DNA of 64,000 nt from Geomonas sp. Red32 (GCF_023652955.1 NZ_JAKLOY010000006.1:62001-126000); one strand, 5' to 3'. Shown: positions 1 to 9,261, counted from the stretch's first letter. Made by a program: numbers and translations. Notes: a model not told the origin generated them from the letters alone.

Positions 1-954
1 CCCCCCGGCCAAGAGGGTGAACGGGGTGAGCTGCTTTTTAAGCCTGATCTGTGCGTAGGCGAGCCCGACCGAGGCGAAGGTGAGGAACACGGTGATGAGA
101 GCCGGCCGCGAGAGCTCCCAGCTGGTCATCATGATCCCGATCGCGGTGATCACCGAGCTCTGAAAGACCATGGCGCCGGTGATGTTGCCGATGGCGAGGG
201 TGTCCTTTCCCTTCCTGATCCAGATGACGCTGTTGAACTTCTCCGGGAGCTCGGTGGCGATAGGGGCGATGATCATGGCGAGGATGAAGGAGGAGATGCC
301 GACCTCGGACGAGATCACCTGGACCTTCTCGACGAAGATGTAGGAGCCCCAGACGATCAAAAAGAGCGAGCTCATCACCTGGAACAGGATGATGGCGAAA
401 TGGGGATCGTGGGCCTTGGGGGCGAAGTAGCAGGGATCCAGGTCGGCCTCCTCGACCGGTCCTTCGTTGTTCCCCTTGATGGTCTTCAGGGCGTAGGCGC
501 CGTAACAGACGAAGAGGGTCATGGCGATGAAGACCTTGAGGACCGGATGGTGGAGGAAGGTGCAGATCACGGCCACGAAATACAGGGCAAGGAAGTACTC
601 GATGTCGCGCCGCATTACCACGGTGTCCACCCGCATGACCGGGTAGTCGCTGCGCCGGGAGCGGTTGAAGATGACCGCCACGCCGCTTATGAAGAGGGCC
701 AGGGTGCCGAGCATGAAGGGGGCACCGATGATGGCGCCCACCCCGATGGAGTGTCCCGCTTCTTTGGAGCCGAAGGTGATGGCGATGATCGGGATGAGGG
801 TTTCCGGAAGGGCGGTTCCGATCGCGGCGAAGATGCTTCCGACCGCGCCGTCGGAGAGGTTCATCTTCTTGCCGAACCATTCGAGGCCGTTGGTGAAGAC
901 GGTGGCGCCGACCAGGATGATGATCAGGGCCACCAGCAGCATGAGGTAGTTCAT
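1..954 (-). CDS. CaCA-family calcium/sodium antiporter, C-terminus cut by window edge
   Basis: The minus strand from 954 reads open to base 1 without a stop, giving at least 318 residues of a polytopic membrane protein beginning MNYLMLLVALII. Two related motifs typical of the cation/calcium exchanger family are visible: GTALPETLIP near residues 46-55 and APIATELPEK near residues 230-239, the alpha-1 and alpha-2 repeats whose acidic residues bind the transported cation. A cytoplasmic loop near residues 100-170 lies between them, as in YrbG-like exchangers. It probably exchanges Ca2+ (or another divalent cation) for Na+ or H+ across the inner membrane. The start has no strong ribosome site but the hydrophobic N-terminus supports it. 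Substrate is inferred from the family only. Confidence 0.85.
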   Translation of the reverse strand, partial: MNYLMLLVALIIILVGATVFTNGLEWFGKKMNLSDGAVGSIFAAIGTALPETLIPIIAITFGSKEAGHSIGVGAIIGAPFMLGTLALFISGVAVIFNRSRRSDYPVMRVDTVVMRRDIEYFLALYFVAVICTFLHHPVLKVFIAMTLFVCYGAYALKTIKGNNEGPVEEADLDPCYFAPKAHDPHFAIILFQVMSSLFLIVWGSYIFVEKVQVISSEVGISSFILAMIIAPIATELPEKFNSVIWIRKGKDTLAIGNITGAMVFQSSVITAIGIMMTSWELSRPALITVFLTFASVGLAYAQIRLKKQLTPFTLLAGG

Positions 955-1065
955 GGGGATCGCTTTCTTGACAGGGGAGAGGAGTGCGGCCGGCGGGAGG
1001 GATACTCCTCCGGACCAAGGGGGCGATTGTAGCTCATTAGCCTTTTGGCCGCAAGGAAAAGGGGC

Positions 1066-2628
1066 TCAGCGGGCTCCGTAGCCGTCCCACTCGACCGCGC
1101 CGAGGTGGGCATCCCCCAGGAAGGTGTAGAAGATGCCGACCGTCCCGTTACTCTGGCGGCGGGTCGGGAGGTTGCCGTACTTGGCGACCCTGAGTGCCTC
1201 GATGTACTGGAACCCCAGCCCATGGCGGCGGAAGATGCGGAAGATGAGGTTGGTGTTGGAGCGGACGATCGCCTCGGACCCTTCCGCGTTGTCGGAGCCG
1301 GTGCCGCTCACGAAGTAGCCGCGGGCCACACTTTCCAGCGCCACCCGGTTGGCCATGATGAGCCGCAGGGAGAGCGTTCCCTGCGGAGTGATGCCGTAGT
1401 GGTAGTCGCGCTGCCCGTCGGCCCGCGGCGTGACGCCGGCGGCGCCGTAACCGGCCCCGGCCAGCGCCGATCCCTGCAAAGCCACCTCGGGGGCCAGCCA
1501 GTTCTGCCAGGTGGTGCCCAGGGACAGGGCGGTGTTGGAGACCCGGAAGATGGTGGGGGAGATGTAGTCGTAGCTTCCGTACAGACCCCAGATGCCGCGG
1601 GTGCCTTCGCTCGGCTCGTAGCTCTTTCCGTAGAGGAGCCCGCGCAAAAGGACGTTTCCCACCGGGTTGGACTCCCTTGCCTGGCCGCTGATTTGGAAGT
1701 CGAAGTAATCGAGGGGGCGGGTATAGGTGTAACCTGGCTTGCCGGGGAGGCCGTAGGACATGGCGAAATCGATGGTGGCGTCCTGCTGGGAGTCGATCAT
1801 CGCCCCCAGCCGGAAGCGCCAGAAGGTGGCCGGGTCGTGGCTGGGGAAGAGCGGTTTGAAGCGGTCGCCGAAGGCAAAGCGGTTGAAGGAGGTGGTGGGG
1901 GATACGATGGCCGCCCCCAGCTCGTGGCCGAGGTCCGGGGTGGAGCCCTGTTCCTTGAGGATCAGTTGCGACATGCGGAAAAGCGCTTCGCCGAGGAGGC
2001 TTCCCGAGTTGCCGGTGGTGGCCATGTCGTTGATGGAGGGGCGGCCGGTCTCTCCCGCCATCTTCCAGAGGAAGCTCCCCGCGTTGGAGTAGGCCCAGGA
2101 CTCCCAGAAGCCGAGTCCGCAGGAGCGGGCGAGGCCGTACATGGTGGCCCCCTGGTACGGGTGGGCGAACTGGTTCACGTTGAAGGGATCCTGGTCGTAC
2201 CCCCATTCCTGGCGGCTCAGGTGCCGCCAGATGGTGTCGAAGTTGGAATAGTAGGTGCGCTCGCCGGTGTCGGAGTGATCGTCGTCGTAGACCACCCGGT
2301 CGTACATGTTCAGCAAAAAGAGAAAGGCGGGAATCTCCACCGCGGGGATCAGATAGCTCTTTCCCTCTCCGGTCTCCCAGGAGTGCACGACATCGCCCGG
2401 ATCGCGTAATTGCCGGGGAGCCGCTTCGGCCCCCGTGGCCGCCGCCGGAGTACCGGTATCGGTTCGCCTCAGCCCGTCCGGGAGCGGACGGGAGGGGGAG
2501 TAGGCCAGCGCGGGCGGGACCCCATCGGTGGCCGCCGCGGTCCCGGTGACGGTGAGCGGAAGAAGCAGCGCGATCAGCATGCCGAGCATGAAGCGGCGGT
2601 ATCGGCATGAACCGGAAGCAGTTCTCAT
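1066..2628 (-). CDS. DUF3943 domain envelope protein
   Basis: A 520-residue protein with a basic N-terminus and a hydrophobic signal segment (about residues 14-32), so it is exported. The segment NVNQFAHPYQGATMYGLARS and the following aromatic-rich stretch match the DUF3943 family, found in outer-membrane-associated proteins of Proteobacteria and Bacteroidetes. The C-terminal half, rich in alternating aromatic and polar residues and ending in a short strand-like sequence, suggests a beta-barrel or beta-rich fold. The function of the family is unknown. GGAG lies just before the ATG at 2628. It is divergent from the acyl-ACP synthetase gene and about 110 bases from the antiporter. Confidence 0.8.
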   Translation of the reverse strand: MRTASGSCRYRRFMLGMLIALLLPLTVTGTAAATDGVPPALAYSPSRPLPDGLRRTDTGTPAAATGAEAAPRQLRDPGDVVHSWETGEGKSYLIPAVEIPAFLFLLNMYDRVVYDDDHSDTGERTYYSNFDTIWRHLSRQEWGYDQDPFNVNQFAHPYQGATMYGLARSCGLGFWESWAYSNAGSFLWKMAGETGRPSINDMATTGNSGSLLGEALFRMSQLILKEQGSTPDLGHELGAAIVSPTTSFNRFAFGDRFKPLFPSHDPATFWRFRLGAMIDSQQDATIDFAMSYGLPGKPGYTYTRPLDYFDFQISGQARESNPVGNVLLRGLLYGKSYEPSEGTRGIWGLYGSYDYISPTIFRVSNTALSLGTTWQNWLAPEVALQGSALAGAGYGAAGVTPRADGQRDYHYGITPQGTLSLRLIMANRVALESVARGYFVSGTGSDNAEGSEAIVRSNTNLIFRIFRRHGLGFQYIEALRVAKYGNLPTRRQSNGTVGIFYTFLGDAHLGAVEWDGYGAR

Positions 2629-2854
2629 GGAACACTCCGAAGAAAGCGGTGAATTTATGGATACTGAGCAAGGACCGAAGTGTTGGCGGGCCTGGCGGCA
2701 GACAAAGATAATGTGAACTTTATCATAAAACTTTCAGCTTTCACTCAGCAGGTCGAAATCACGGAGTAATTCCTGTACACTTGAGTAGCAGTCCTCTCTG
2801 TCACCGTATCTATGCCCGATATTGCCGGCGGTCATGACATTGCAAGGAGCCTTC

Positions 2855-5332
2855 ATGCAGACCCTGGTTGATCTCTTCGAAACTTTTGAGCCAAGGGGAG
2901 AGCAGCGCGCTCTGGTCAACCGGACCGGAGTGCGACGGCTGGAGATGAGCTACCGCGAACTGGCCGATCTCTCCTTGCGGATGGCGGCCCTGCTCGCCCG
3001 GCGCGGGGTGGCGGAGGGGGACCGGGTCCTCCTGTGGGGGCCCAACTCCCCGTGGTGGGGGGTGGCGTACTGGGGGATCATCGTGCGGGGGGCGGTGGCG
3101 GTGCCGGTCGACTTCATGTCCGACCGCGCCCGGGCCGAGAACATCGCCAAGCTGACCGAGGCGAAGCTCCTCGTCCAGAGCCGGTTCAAGCCGGAACGGA
3201 TCCCCGCCGGGGAGACCCTTCTTCTGGAAGAGCTCCCGTTTCTCCTGGCGGAAATCCCCCCGGCTACCGCCGTCCATCATCCGGCCCCGGACGACCTGGC
3301 GCAACTGATCTATACCTCGGGTACCACCGGCAACCCCAAGGGGGTGATGCTCACCCACCGCAACCTGGTGGCCAACCTCGAGCAGATCAACCGCCATATC
3401 CCGATCATCGACCGCGACTTCACCTTCCTCTCGCTTTTGCCCCTTTCCCACATGTTCGAGCAGATGGGAGGCTTCTTCACTCCCCTCTACCAGGGCGCCT
3501 CCGTCATCTACCTCAGGACGCTGAAGCCCTCGGCGATCATGGAAGCCCTCGGGGATGAGGACGTCTTCGTCATCATGGCGGTCCCCCGGCTGATGCAGCT
3601 TCTGAAGAGCTCCATCGAGCGGGAACTGGCCGAGAAGCACCTGGACGGAGCCTTCCGGTCGCTGGCGGAAGTGGGGCGCCGGCTCCCCCAGCGGTTAAGA
3701 AAACTCCTCTTTTTCCCGGTTCAGCACAAGTTCGGCCGCGACTTCACCCTCTTCGTATCGGGAGGGGCGGCGCTCGACCCCGAGGTCTTCGGTTTCTGGA
3801 GCGACATGGGGTTCATCGTCATCGAAGGGTACGGACTCACCGAATGCTCGCCGGTTCTCTGCGCCAACACCATCGGCCGGCAGGTGGCGGGGGCGGTGGG
3901 GCCAGCGCTCCCCGGCGTCCAGCTGAAGATCGCCCAGGAGGGGAAGGAGCTTCTCGCCCGCGGCGCCAACGTCTTCCCCGGCTACTACCAGAACGAAAAC
4001 GCCTCACGGGACGCCTTCACCGGCGACGGATGGTTCCGGACCGGCGACATCGCCGAGATCGACCAGACCGGCTGGGTCCATATCAAGGGGAGGGAAAAGG
4101 AGCTGATCGTCACCGGCGCCGGCGTCAACGTCTACCCCGACGAGCTGGAGGGGGTACTCAACAAGATCCCCGGCGTGAAGGAGTCGTGCGTGATCGGGCT
4201 TGACAGGGGAGGGGGGGAAGAGGTACATGCGGTGCTGCTCCTTGGCTCTCCCGACGCCCGTCCCGACGAGATCGTGGCCCGCGCCAACCAGTCGCTCGAT
4301 TCCCTGCACCAGATCACCGGCTTCACGATCTGGAAGGAGCCGGAGTTCCCGAAGACCACCACCCTGAAGATCAGGAAGTTCCAGGTCAAGGAAGAGATCG
4401 TCAAGGGGGGCAAAGAGGGGCAGGGCGCCTCGCGGGACCAGCTGGTGAACCTCTTGGCCCGGGTGACCGGGACCGGCACCGATGAAATCGCCGAGGACTC
4501 CCTGCTGGTGGGGGACCTGGGGCTCACCTCCATCGGGAGGCTCGAGCTGGTGAACTTCCTGGAACAGGAGTTCCGGATGGACATCGAGGACTCCCAGATC
4601 GGCCCTCAGACCCGCGTGCGCGACGTGCGGGAGGTCATCGCCAAAAGGGAAAAAGTCCGCTCCTCGAAGCGGCTCCGTTTCTGGACCAACAGCTGGCCGG
4701 TGCGGGCGCTCCGGATGCTGGGGGATGCCTTTTTCGTCTATCCCCTCTACAGCATGTTCGCCGACCTGGAGACGGTCGGGGCGGAGAAGCTCGAGAAGAT
4801 CGACGGGCCGGTTGTGTTCATCGCCAACCACTTGAGCTATTTCGACCAGCCGTCGGTCATGTTCTCCCTCCCTGCCGGGATCCGCTACCGCACCGCCTCG
4901 GCCGCCTGGGAGGAGTTCTTCTTCGGCCAGTACCACGGCCTCGACAAGCTCTGGCGGATGTTCTGCTACCAGTACGGGACCATCTTCCTGAACCTCTTCC
5001 CGCTGCCGACCATCGGCGGCTTCAGCAGGGCCCTGAGCTTCATGGGCAAGCTGGCCGACCACGGGGTGAGCACCCTCATCTTCCCGGAAGGGGCCCATTC
5101 CCGGGATGGGAAGATGCACGACTTCCAGCTCGGCCTCGGGGTGATCGTGAAGGAACTCGGGATCCCGGTGGTGCCGATCAAGATCGCCGGGACCGAGCGG
5201 GTGCTCCCGCCCGAGGCGGGCTTTCCGAAGCGGGGGAAGGTGACCGTCACCTTCGGGGAGCCGATGCGCTTCACCCTGGAGGAGCCGCGGGAGATCGTGG
5301 AGAAGGCGCAGCGGGCGGTGAAAGAGCTGTAA
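2855..5332 (+). CDS. Three-domain acyl-ACP synthetase / acyl carrier / PlsC-type acyltransferase fusion
   Basis: A protein of 825 residues in three parts. Residues 1 to about 515 are an AMP-forming acyl-acid ligase, with YTSGTTGNPKGVM near 152, YGLTECSP near 325, the RTGD motif near 393 and the hinge lysine region GREKELIVTG near 415. Residues about 525-605 are an acyl carrier domain, with the phosphopantetheine serine in LGLTSIG (Ser559). Residues about 625-825 are a glycerophosphate-type acyltransferase with NHLSYFD (HX4D, His659) and FPEGAHSRDG. The likely chemistry is activation of a fatty or aryl acid, loading on the built-in carrier, then acyl transfer to a lipid. The start at 2855 is chosen because AGGAG lies 8 bases upstream. 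The domain order recalls Aas with an ACP inserted. Confidence 0.9.
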   Translation: MQTLVDLFETFEPRGEQRALVNRTGVRRLEMSYRELADLSLRMAALLARRGVAEGDRVLLWGPNSPWWGVAYWGIIVRGAVAVPVDFMSDRARAENIAKLTEAKLLVQSRFKPERIPAGETLLLEELPFLLAEIPPATAVHHPAPDDLAQLIYTSGTTGNPKGVMLTHRNLVANLEQINRHIPIIDRDFTFLSLLPLSHMFEQMGGFFTPLYQGASVIYLRTLKPSAIMEALGDEDVFVIMAVPRLMQLLKSSIERELAEKHLDGAFRSLAEVGRRLPQRLRKLLFFPVQHKFGRDFTLFVSGGAALDPEVFGFWSDMGFIVIEGYGLTECSPVLCANTIGRQVAGAVGPALPGVQLKIAQEGKELLARGANVFPGYYQNENASRDAFTGDGWFRTGDIAEIDQTGWVHIKGREKELIVTGAGVNVYPDELEGVLNKIPGVKESCVIGLDRGGGEEVHAVLLLGSPDARPDEIVARANQSLDSLHQITGFTIWKEPEFPKTTTLKIRKFQVKEEIVKGGKEGQGASRDQLVNLLARVTGTGTDEIAEDSLLVGDLGLTSIGRLELVNFLEQEFRMDIEDSQIGPQTRVRDVREVIAKREKVRSSKRLRFWTNSWPVRALRMLGDAFFVYPLYSMFADLETVGAEKLEKIDGPVVFIANHLSYFDQPSVMFSLPAGIRYRTASAAWEEFFFGQYHGLDKLWRMFCYQYGTIFLNLFPLPTIGGFSRALSFMGKLADHGVSTLIFPEGAHSRDGKMHDFQLGLGVIVKELGIPVVPIKIAGTERVLPPEAGFPKRGKVTVTFGEPMRFTLEEPREIVEKAQRAVKEL

Positions 5333-5376
5333 GTTCGCCTCTTTGAAAGGTTGCCGGTAATTTCGGGGGCAGGTTC

Positions 5377-5471
5377 AAAGTCCCCCTTTGACAAAGGGGG
5401 ACTTAGGGGGATTTCTCCTGCTGCCACTGTCACAAATCCCCCCTGTCCCCCCTTTTTCAAAGGGGGGGACC
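5377..5471. repeat. Palindromic G/C-rich repeat, copy 1
   Basis: Two inverted copies of a short element. The first forms a near-perfect hairpin (AAGTCCCCCTTTG, AC, then the complement) followed by TAGGGGGATTT. The second begins AAATCCCCCCTGTCCCCCC and ends in AAAGGGGGGGACC. It fills most of the spacer between the acyl-ACP synthetase and MFS genes and belongs to the family seen repeatedly in the nif cluster. Confidence 0.8.
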
Positions 5472-5517
5472 AGAACGGGGGGAGTAATTCAATGCAATTC
5501 CTGGAGGGTCCTTTTTC

Positions 5518-6783
5518 ATGGCTGATGCGAGCCTCTCGCTTTCTTACCGGCGCTATGCGCTGGGGCTTCTTTTGGCGGTCAACCTGCTGAACTACATCGA
5601 CCGGCAGGTTCTGTTCGCCGTCTTCCCGCTGATCAAAATCGATCTCGCCATCTCCGATACCGCCCTCGGCTTTCTCGGGAGCGCCTTCATGTTCAGCTAC
5701 ATGCTGATCGCCCCGCTCTTTGGCTGGCTGGGGGATCGCTGGAGCCGGGTCAAGCTCGCCGCCGGCGGGCTGGTCGTCTGGAGCGTCGCCACCGCCCTGG
5801 CCGGTTTCGCCCCCGGCTACCGCACGCTTTTGGCCGCCCGCGCCACCGTGGGCGTGGGGGAGGCGAGCTTCGGCACCGTGTCGCCCGGGCTCATCGCCGA
5901 CTTTTTCGACCGGGAGCGGCGGGGGAGGGTGCTGTCCTGGTTCTACCTGGCCATTCCCGTCGGGAGCGCGCTCGGCTACCTCCTGGGGGGGATCCTCGGG
6001 GAGCGTCTTGGGTGGCACGCCGCCTTCCTGATGGTGGGCCTTCCCGGCCTCGCCCTCGCCATCCCGATCGCCCTCCTGCGCACCCCGCCGCGCGGCGGTG
6101 AGGACGCCCCCCACCTGGAGAGCGCCGGGCCTGGGAAGGCGCTTTCCCCGGCGGAAGGGTACCGCACCTTCATCAAGAACCGCTCCTTCGTCTTCAACAC
6201 CATCGCCATGGCCACCATGACCTTCGCCATCGGCGGGCTCGCCCAGTGGATACCCTCCTTCCTCTACCGCACCCACGCGGTCAGCGTGGAGAAGGGAAAC
6301 ACCCTCTTTGGGGCCGCCACCGTGCTGGCCGGGATCCTCGGAACCCTGATCGGAGGGTGGCTGGGAGACCGCTGGCAAAAGCGCACCCCCAAGGGGTACC
6401 TCCTGGTCTCGGGGTGGGGATTCCTGGCCGGGACCCCCTTCGCCGCCTGGGCACTCCTGGCCCAGGACCTCAAGGTCTGCATCGCCGCCATCTTCGTCGC
6501 CGAATTCTTCCTCTTTCTCAACACCGGCCCGCTCAACACGGTGATCATCAACGTCACCCATCCCGCCATCCGGGCCATGGCCTTCGCGGTCAACATCTTC
6601 TTCATCCATGCTCTGGGGGACGCCATCTCCCCCTCCATCCTGGGGTGGCTTTCCGACCACTGGGGGCTGCGTAACGCGCTCCTCTCTACCCCGCTGGTGA
6701 TGGCCTTGGCCGGGATCTTCTGCTTTGTCTGCGGCCGGTACATCGAAGAGGACATGAAGCGGGCGGAGGTGGAACCCTCCTGA
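5518..6783 (+). CDS. MFS transporter, spinster-like
   Basis: A 421-residue major facilitator protein with about twelve hydrophobic segments. The N-terminus carries the motif NLLNYIDRQVLF in helix 1, typical of spinster-like and related organic-anion MFS carriers. The loop 2-3 motif GWLGDRWSRVKL and the matching C-terminal loop GGWLGDRWQKR show the two pseudo-symmetric halves. A GGAGGG ribosome site precedes the ATG at 5518. It lies between an acyl-activating fusion protein and a methyltransferase and could move a lipid-like or organic acid product. The substrate cannot be told from sequence. Confidence 0.88.
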   Translation: MADASLSLSYRRYALGLLLAVNLLNYIDRQVLFAVFPLIKIDLAISDTALGFLGSAFMFSYMLIAPLFGWLGDRWSRVKLAAGGLVVWSVATALAGFAPGYRTLLAARATVGVGEASFGTVSPGLIADFFDRERRGRVLSWFYLAIPVGSALGYLLGGILGERLGWHAAFLMVGLPGLALAIPIALLRTPPRGGEDAPHLESAGPGKALSPAEGYRTFIKNRSFVFNTIAMATMTFAIGGLAQWIPSFLYRTHAVSVEKGNTLFGAATVLAGILGTLIGGWLGDRWQKRTPKGYLLVSGWGFLAGTPFAAWALLAQDLKVCIAAIFVAEFFLFLNTGPLNTVIINVTHPAIRAMAFAVNIFFIHALGDAISPSILGWLSDHWGLRNALLSTPLVMALAGIFCFVCGRYIEEDMKRAEVEPS

Positions 6784-6794
6784 AAGGGGCAGCG

Positions 6795-7535
6795 ATGCCA
6801 CGGGCTTTAAACTGCGAAAAGCGCGCGAGCGCGATCGAGGAGAACCGGCGTTTCTACGAGGCGCTCTGGTCGGGATGCCGTCTGTCCCGGCCGGAGAGCT
6901 TCAACACCTGGCCGCTCATCTCCTCGCTGGTCCCCGGCTGTCCCATCCGGCTGGAGGTAGGCCCCGGCCTGCGCCCCCGGCTCCCCTTGAAGGGGACCCA
7001 CTTCCTCGACCTGAGCCAGACGGTGGTCGACCGGCTCAGAAAGGGGGGAGGGGTGGCCACCCCGGGGGATGCCACCAGGCTCCCCTTTCCCGACGGGTTC
7101 TTCGACCTGGTCTGCGCCTTCGATCTCCTCGAGCACCTGGAGGACGACCGGGAGGCCCTGAAGGAGCTTCGCCGGGTGCTCAGCTTCGGCGGCGTTCTCC
7201 TGGTCTCGGTCCCCCTCCACGGCTGCCTCTTTAGCGACTTCGACCGGCTGGTCGGCCACGTCCGGCGCTACCACCCGGGCAATCTGCTGGCCCTTTTCGG
7301 GGAGCACGGGCTGACCCTGCAGTCGAGCGCCCCCTTCGGCATGGAGGCCGCGCATCCCAAACTCCTCCGCTTCGGGATGCGCATGCTCACGACCCATCCC
7401 GGACAGTCCCTCTTCGTCTACAACTGGCTTCTCCTCCCCTTGGCGCTCCTCTTCCAGAAGAGGCTCGCCTTCTCCCCCGGCCTGGTCGACACCTGCCGCC
7501 TCTCCGAAATCGTCCTCTTCCTGCGGGCCAACTGA
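6795..7535 (+). CDS. Class I SAM-dependent methyltransferase
   Basis: A 246-residue protein with a Rossmann methyltransferase core. RLEVGPGLRP near residue 52 is the SAM-binding motif I, DATRLPFPDGFFDLVCAFDLLEHL (about 93-116) covers motifs II and III of the ubiquinone/biotin-type family, and RRVLSFGGVLLVSVP follows as motif IV. The N-terminal 45 residues and the C-terminal 80, which are rich in hydrophobic residues, vary in such enzymes and set the substrate. It starts 11 bases after the MFS stop, so the two are probably co-transcribed. The substrate is unknown; a lipid or glycan precursor would suit the neighbourhood. Confidence 0.82.
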   Translation: MPRALNCEKRASAIEENRRFYEALWSGCRLSRPESFNTWPLISSLVPGCPIRLEVGPGLRPRLPLKGTHFLDLSQTVVDRLRKGGGVATPGDATRLPFPDGFFDLVCAFDLLEHLEDDREALKELRRVLSFGGVLLVSVPLHGCLFSDFDRLVGHVRRYHPGNLLALFGEHGLTLQSSAPFGMEAAHPKLLRFGMRMLTTHPGQSLFVYNWLLLPLALLFQKRLAFSPGLVDTCRLSEIVLFLRAN

Positions 7536-7584
7536 TCCCCTTTCCTCGCTTCCCCGGGCCAATAGAAAAATCGACCCCATTGAT

Positions 7585-7613
7585 TTGACAGGCTAGGTTA
7601 AATACTGTATATA
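7585..7613 (+). promoter_or_regulatory. Sigma-70-type promoter for deacetylase/GT2 pair
   Basis: TTGACA at 7585-7590 is followed, after exactly 17 bases, by TATATA at 7608-7613. This is a near-consensus housekeeping promoter in an AT-rich spacer, about 30 bases upstream of the deacetylase start. The downstream stretch ending in AAAAAAAGG supplies a weak ribosome site. Confidence 0.75.
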
Positions 7614-7641
7614 ACGTTACCTAATTAAAAAAAGGTAATCT

Positions 7642-8463
7642 ATGCCGGGTAACGCGCTTTCCATCGACCTCGAGGACTGGTACCACGGCTGCTGCTCGCG
7701 CCCGGTCCCGGCTTGCTTCGCGGGGGAGCGGAGGGTCCGCAGGAACACGGAGCTGATCCTGGCGCTCCTCGCCGAGTTCTCCGTTTCGGCGACCTTCTTC
7801 GTCCTCGGATCGGTGGCGGAGGAAGATCCCACCCTGGTCCCCGAGATCGCCGCCGCCGGGCACGAGATCGCCTCCCACGGCTATTCGCACGGCCTGCTCC
7901 CCCGGCTGGGGCCCGAGCGGTTCCGCCGGGAGCTCAAACGGACCGCGGCGGTCATCGAGGCGCAGTCGGGGCGCCCCCCGGCCGGCTTCCGCGCTCCGCA
8001 GTGGTCGGTGGCCGCCGCCCCCTGGGCCTTCGAGATCCTCTGCGAGGAAGGATACCTCTACGATTCCAGCTGCTCCCCGCTCCCCTTTATCGGGAAACGT
8101 CGGGGAGAGCGCCTGCCGCACCTGGTGGAGACGGCGAAGGGGGCCATTCTCGAGTTTCCCCCCCTGGTCACCCCGGCGCCCTTGTGCAACCTTCCCACCG
8201 GAGGGGGCTGGGGGTTACGGTTCTTCCCCCGCTCGCTGGTGCGCCGTACGGTGGCCGGGCTGAACGCGGACGGGCATCCCGCCGTCCTTTTTCTCCATCC
8301 GCGCGAGCTCGACCCGGACGGCCCCCGGCTCAGCCTGTCCCCCTGGCGCTCCTTCGTAAGTTACGGGCCCCGCTCCTCGGCAGCTGGCACGCTGCGCGAA
8401 CTGCTGGCCGCCTTTCCGTTCACCACCTTGAGGGAACTGGCAACCACATGGCAACCTGCATAG
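7642..8463 (+). CDS. Polysaccharide deacetylase, XrtA-locus-like
   Basis: A 273-residue NodB-fold deacetylase. SIDLEDWYHG at residues 7-16 supplies the metal-binding and catalytic aspartates, HEIASHGYSH near 74-83 holds the paired metal-binding histidines, and FRAPQWSV near 115 is motif 3. FLHPRELDPDGPRL near the C-terminus matches the closing motif of deacetylases with a DUF3473 tail, found in exopolysaccharide loci linked to exosortase A. It probably removes N-acetyl groups from an envelope glycan. No signal peptide is visible. It overlaps the following glycosyltransferase gene by 16 bases, so the two are translationally linked. Confidence 0.88.
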   Translation: MPGNALSIDLEDWYHGCCSRPVPACFAGERRVRRNTELILALLAEFSVSATFFVLGSVAEEDPTLVPEIAAAGHEIASHGYSHGLLPRLGPERFRRELKRTAAVIEAQSGRPPAGFRAPQWSVAAAPWAFEILCEEGYLYDSSCSPLPFIGKRRGERLPHLVETAKGAILEFPPLVTPAPLCNLPTGGGWGLRFFPRSLVRRTVAGLNADGHPAVLFLHPRELDPDGPRLSLSPWRSFVSYGPRSSAAGTLRELLAAFPFTTLRELATTWQPA

Positions 8464-9110
8464 TCATACCGGCCTTCGACGCCGCCGGGACCATCCTCGA
8501 GGTTGCCCGCGAGGCGCTTAAGACCGGGTTGCCGGTGCTGGTGGTCGACGACGGCTCCCGGGACGGCACCGCCGAAAAGCTCTCCGGGCTTCCTCTTTCG
8601 CTCATCTCGCTGGGAGAAAACCGCGGCAAGGGGGCGGCGCTCAAGACCGGTTTCCGCTGGGCGCTCGCCAACCGCTTCGACGGGGTGATCACCGCCGATG
8701 CCGACGGCCAGCACGACGTGGCCGCCGCACCTCGCCTTGCCACGGCCGGCCGTGACGGCGGCTTCCATATCCTGATCGGTTCCCGGAACTCCCAGTTCGG
8801 CCAGATGGCGGGGATCCGCAGCAGCTGGAACCGGTTCGGCGTCTGGTGCGTCCAGAGGCGGACCGGCTTCGCCATCGACGACTGCCAGTCCGGCTTCCGC
8901 TACTACTCGGCGGCGCTCTTGCGCCAGCTCAAGCTGGAGGGGCAGGGGTACGACCTGGAGATGGAGGTGCTCCTCAAAGCTTGGCGCGGCGGGCTCAAGG
9001 TCGGCACCCTCCCGGTCCCCCCCCGGGTGGCGGACGGGCGCCCTACCAGTCATTACCGTCCCATCCGTGACACCTGGAAGATCTGCATGACATTTCTCCG
9101 CTACATGTAG
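8448..9110 (+). CDS. Family 2 glycosyltransferase
   Basis: A 220-residue GT-A fold transferase without membrane segments. MATCIVIPAFDAAGT opens the first beta strand, VVDDGSRDGT near residue 36 binds the nucleotide sugar, and DADGQHD near 82 contains the metal-binding DXD motif. Later motifs QSGFRYYS and GYDLEMEVLLKA match the dolichyl-phosphate mannose synthase-like branch. It likely transfers a sugar to a lipid carrier or lipid product. ATG at 8448 is used because the conserved N-terminal strand begins there; the frame stays open upstream but that extension is a shadow of the deacetylase gene. Confidence 0.88.
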   Translation: MATCIVIPAFDAAGTILEVAREALKTGLPVLVVDDGSRDGTAEKLSGLPLSLISLGENRGKGAALKTGFRWALANRFDGVITADADGQHDVAAAPRLATAGRDGGFHILIGSRNSQFGQMAGIRSSWNRFGVWCVQRRTGFAIDDCQSGFRYYSAALLRQLKLEGQGYDLEMEVLLKAWRGGLKVGTLPVPPRVADGRPTSHYRPIRDTWKICMTFLRYM

Positions 9111-9219
9111 GCTTAGGGAAGCCGCCACTTAGGCATAAGAAAGTTCAAGTAGGGTGGCTGAGAGTGTTATCTTCCCGCCGGCTGTCATTTGCTAAGTTAA
9201 AAAAAACTCAAAATACTAC

Positions 9220-9247
9220 TTGCAGAGCTTTGATGGTTAGATAATAT
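9220..9247 (+). promoter_or_regulatory. Probable sigma-70 promoter for the lipid cluster
   Basis: TTGCAG at 9220-9225 and TAATAT at 9242-9247 are 16 bases apart, with an A-rich tract upstream (9199-9216) that could act as an UP element. Transcription would begin near 9254, giving a leader of about 95 bases before the radical SAM gene at 9349. The assignment rests on consensus match only. Confidence 0.5.
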
Positions 9248-9261
9248 TAATGCAAAGAGAC

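Noticed and set aside
38-1018. Long open frame of 326 codons on the minus strand
   Set aside because: Its translation is Arg/His/Pro-rich without any motif, while another minus-strand frame encodes a clear CaCA antiporter over the same bases.
1045-2409. 454-codon open frame on the plus strand
   Set aside because: It is antisense to the DUF3943 gene, is rich in Gly/Ala/Val/Glu and has no ribosome site or domain.
7713-8447. N-terminal extension of the glycosyltransferase frame
   Set aside because: It lies out of frame within the deacetylase gene and is Arg/Pro-rich; the GT-A fold begins at 8448.
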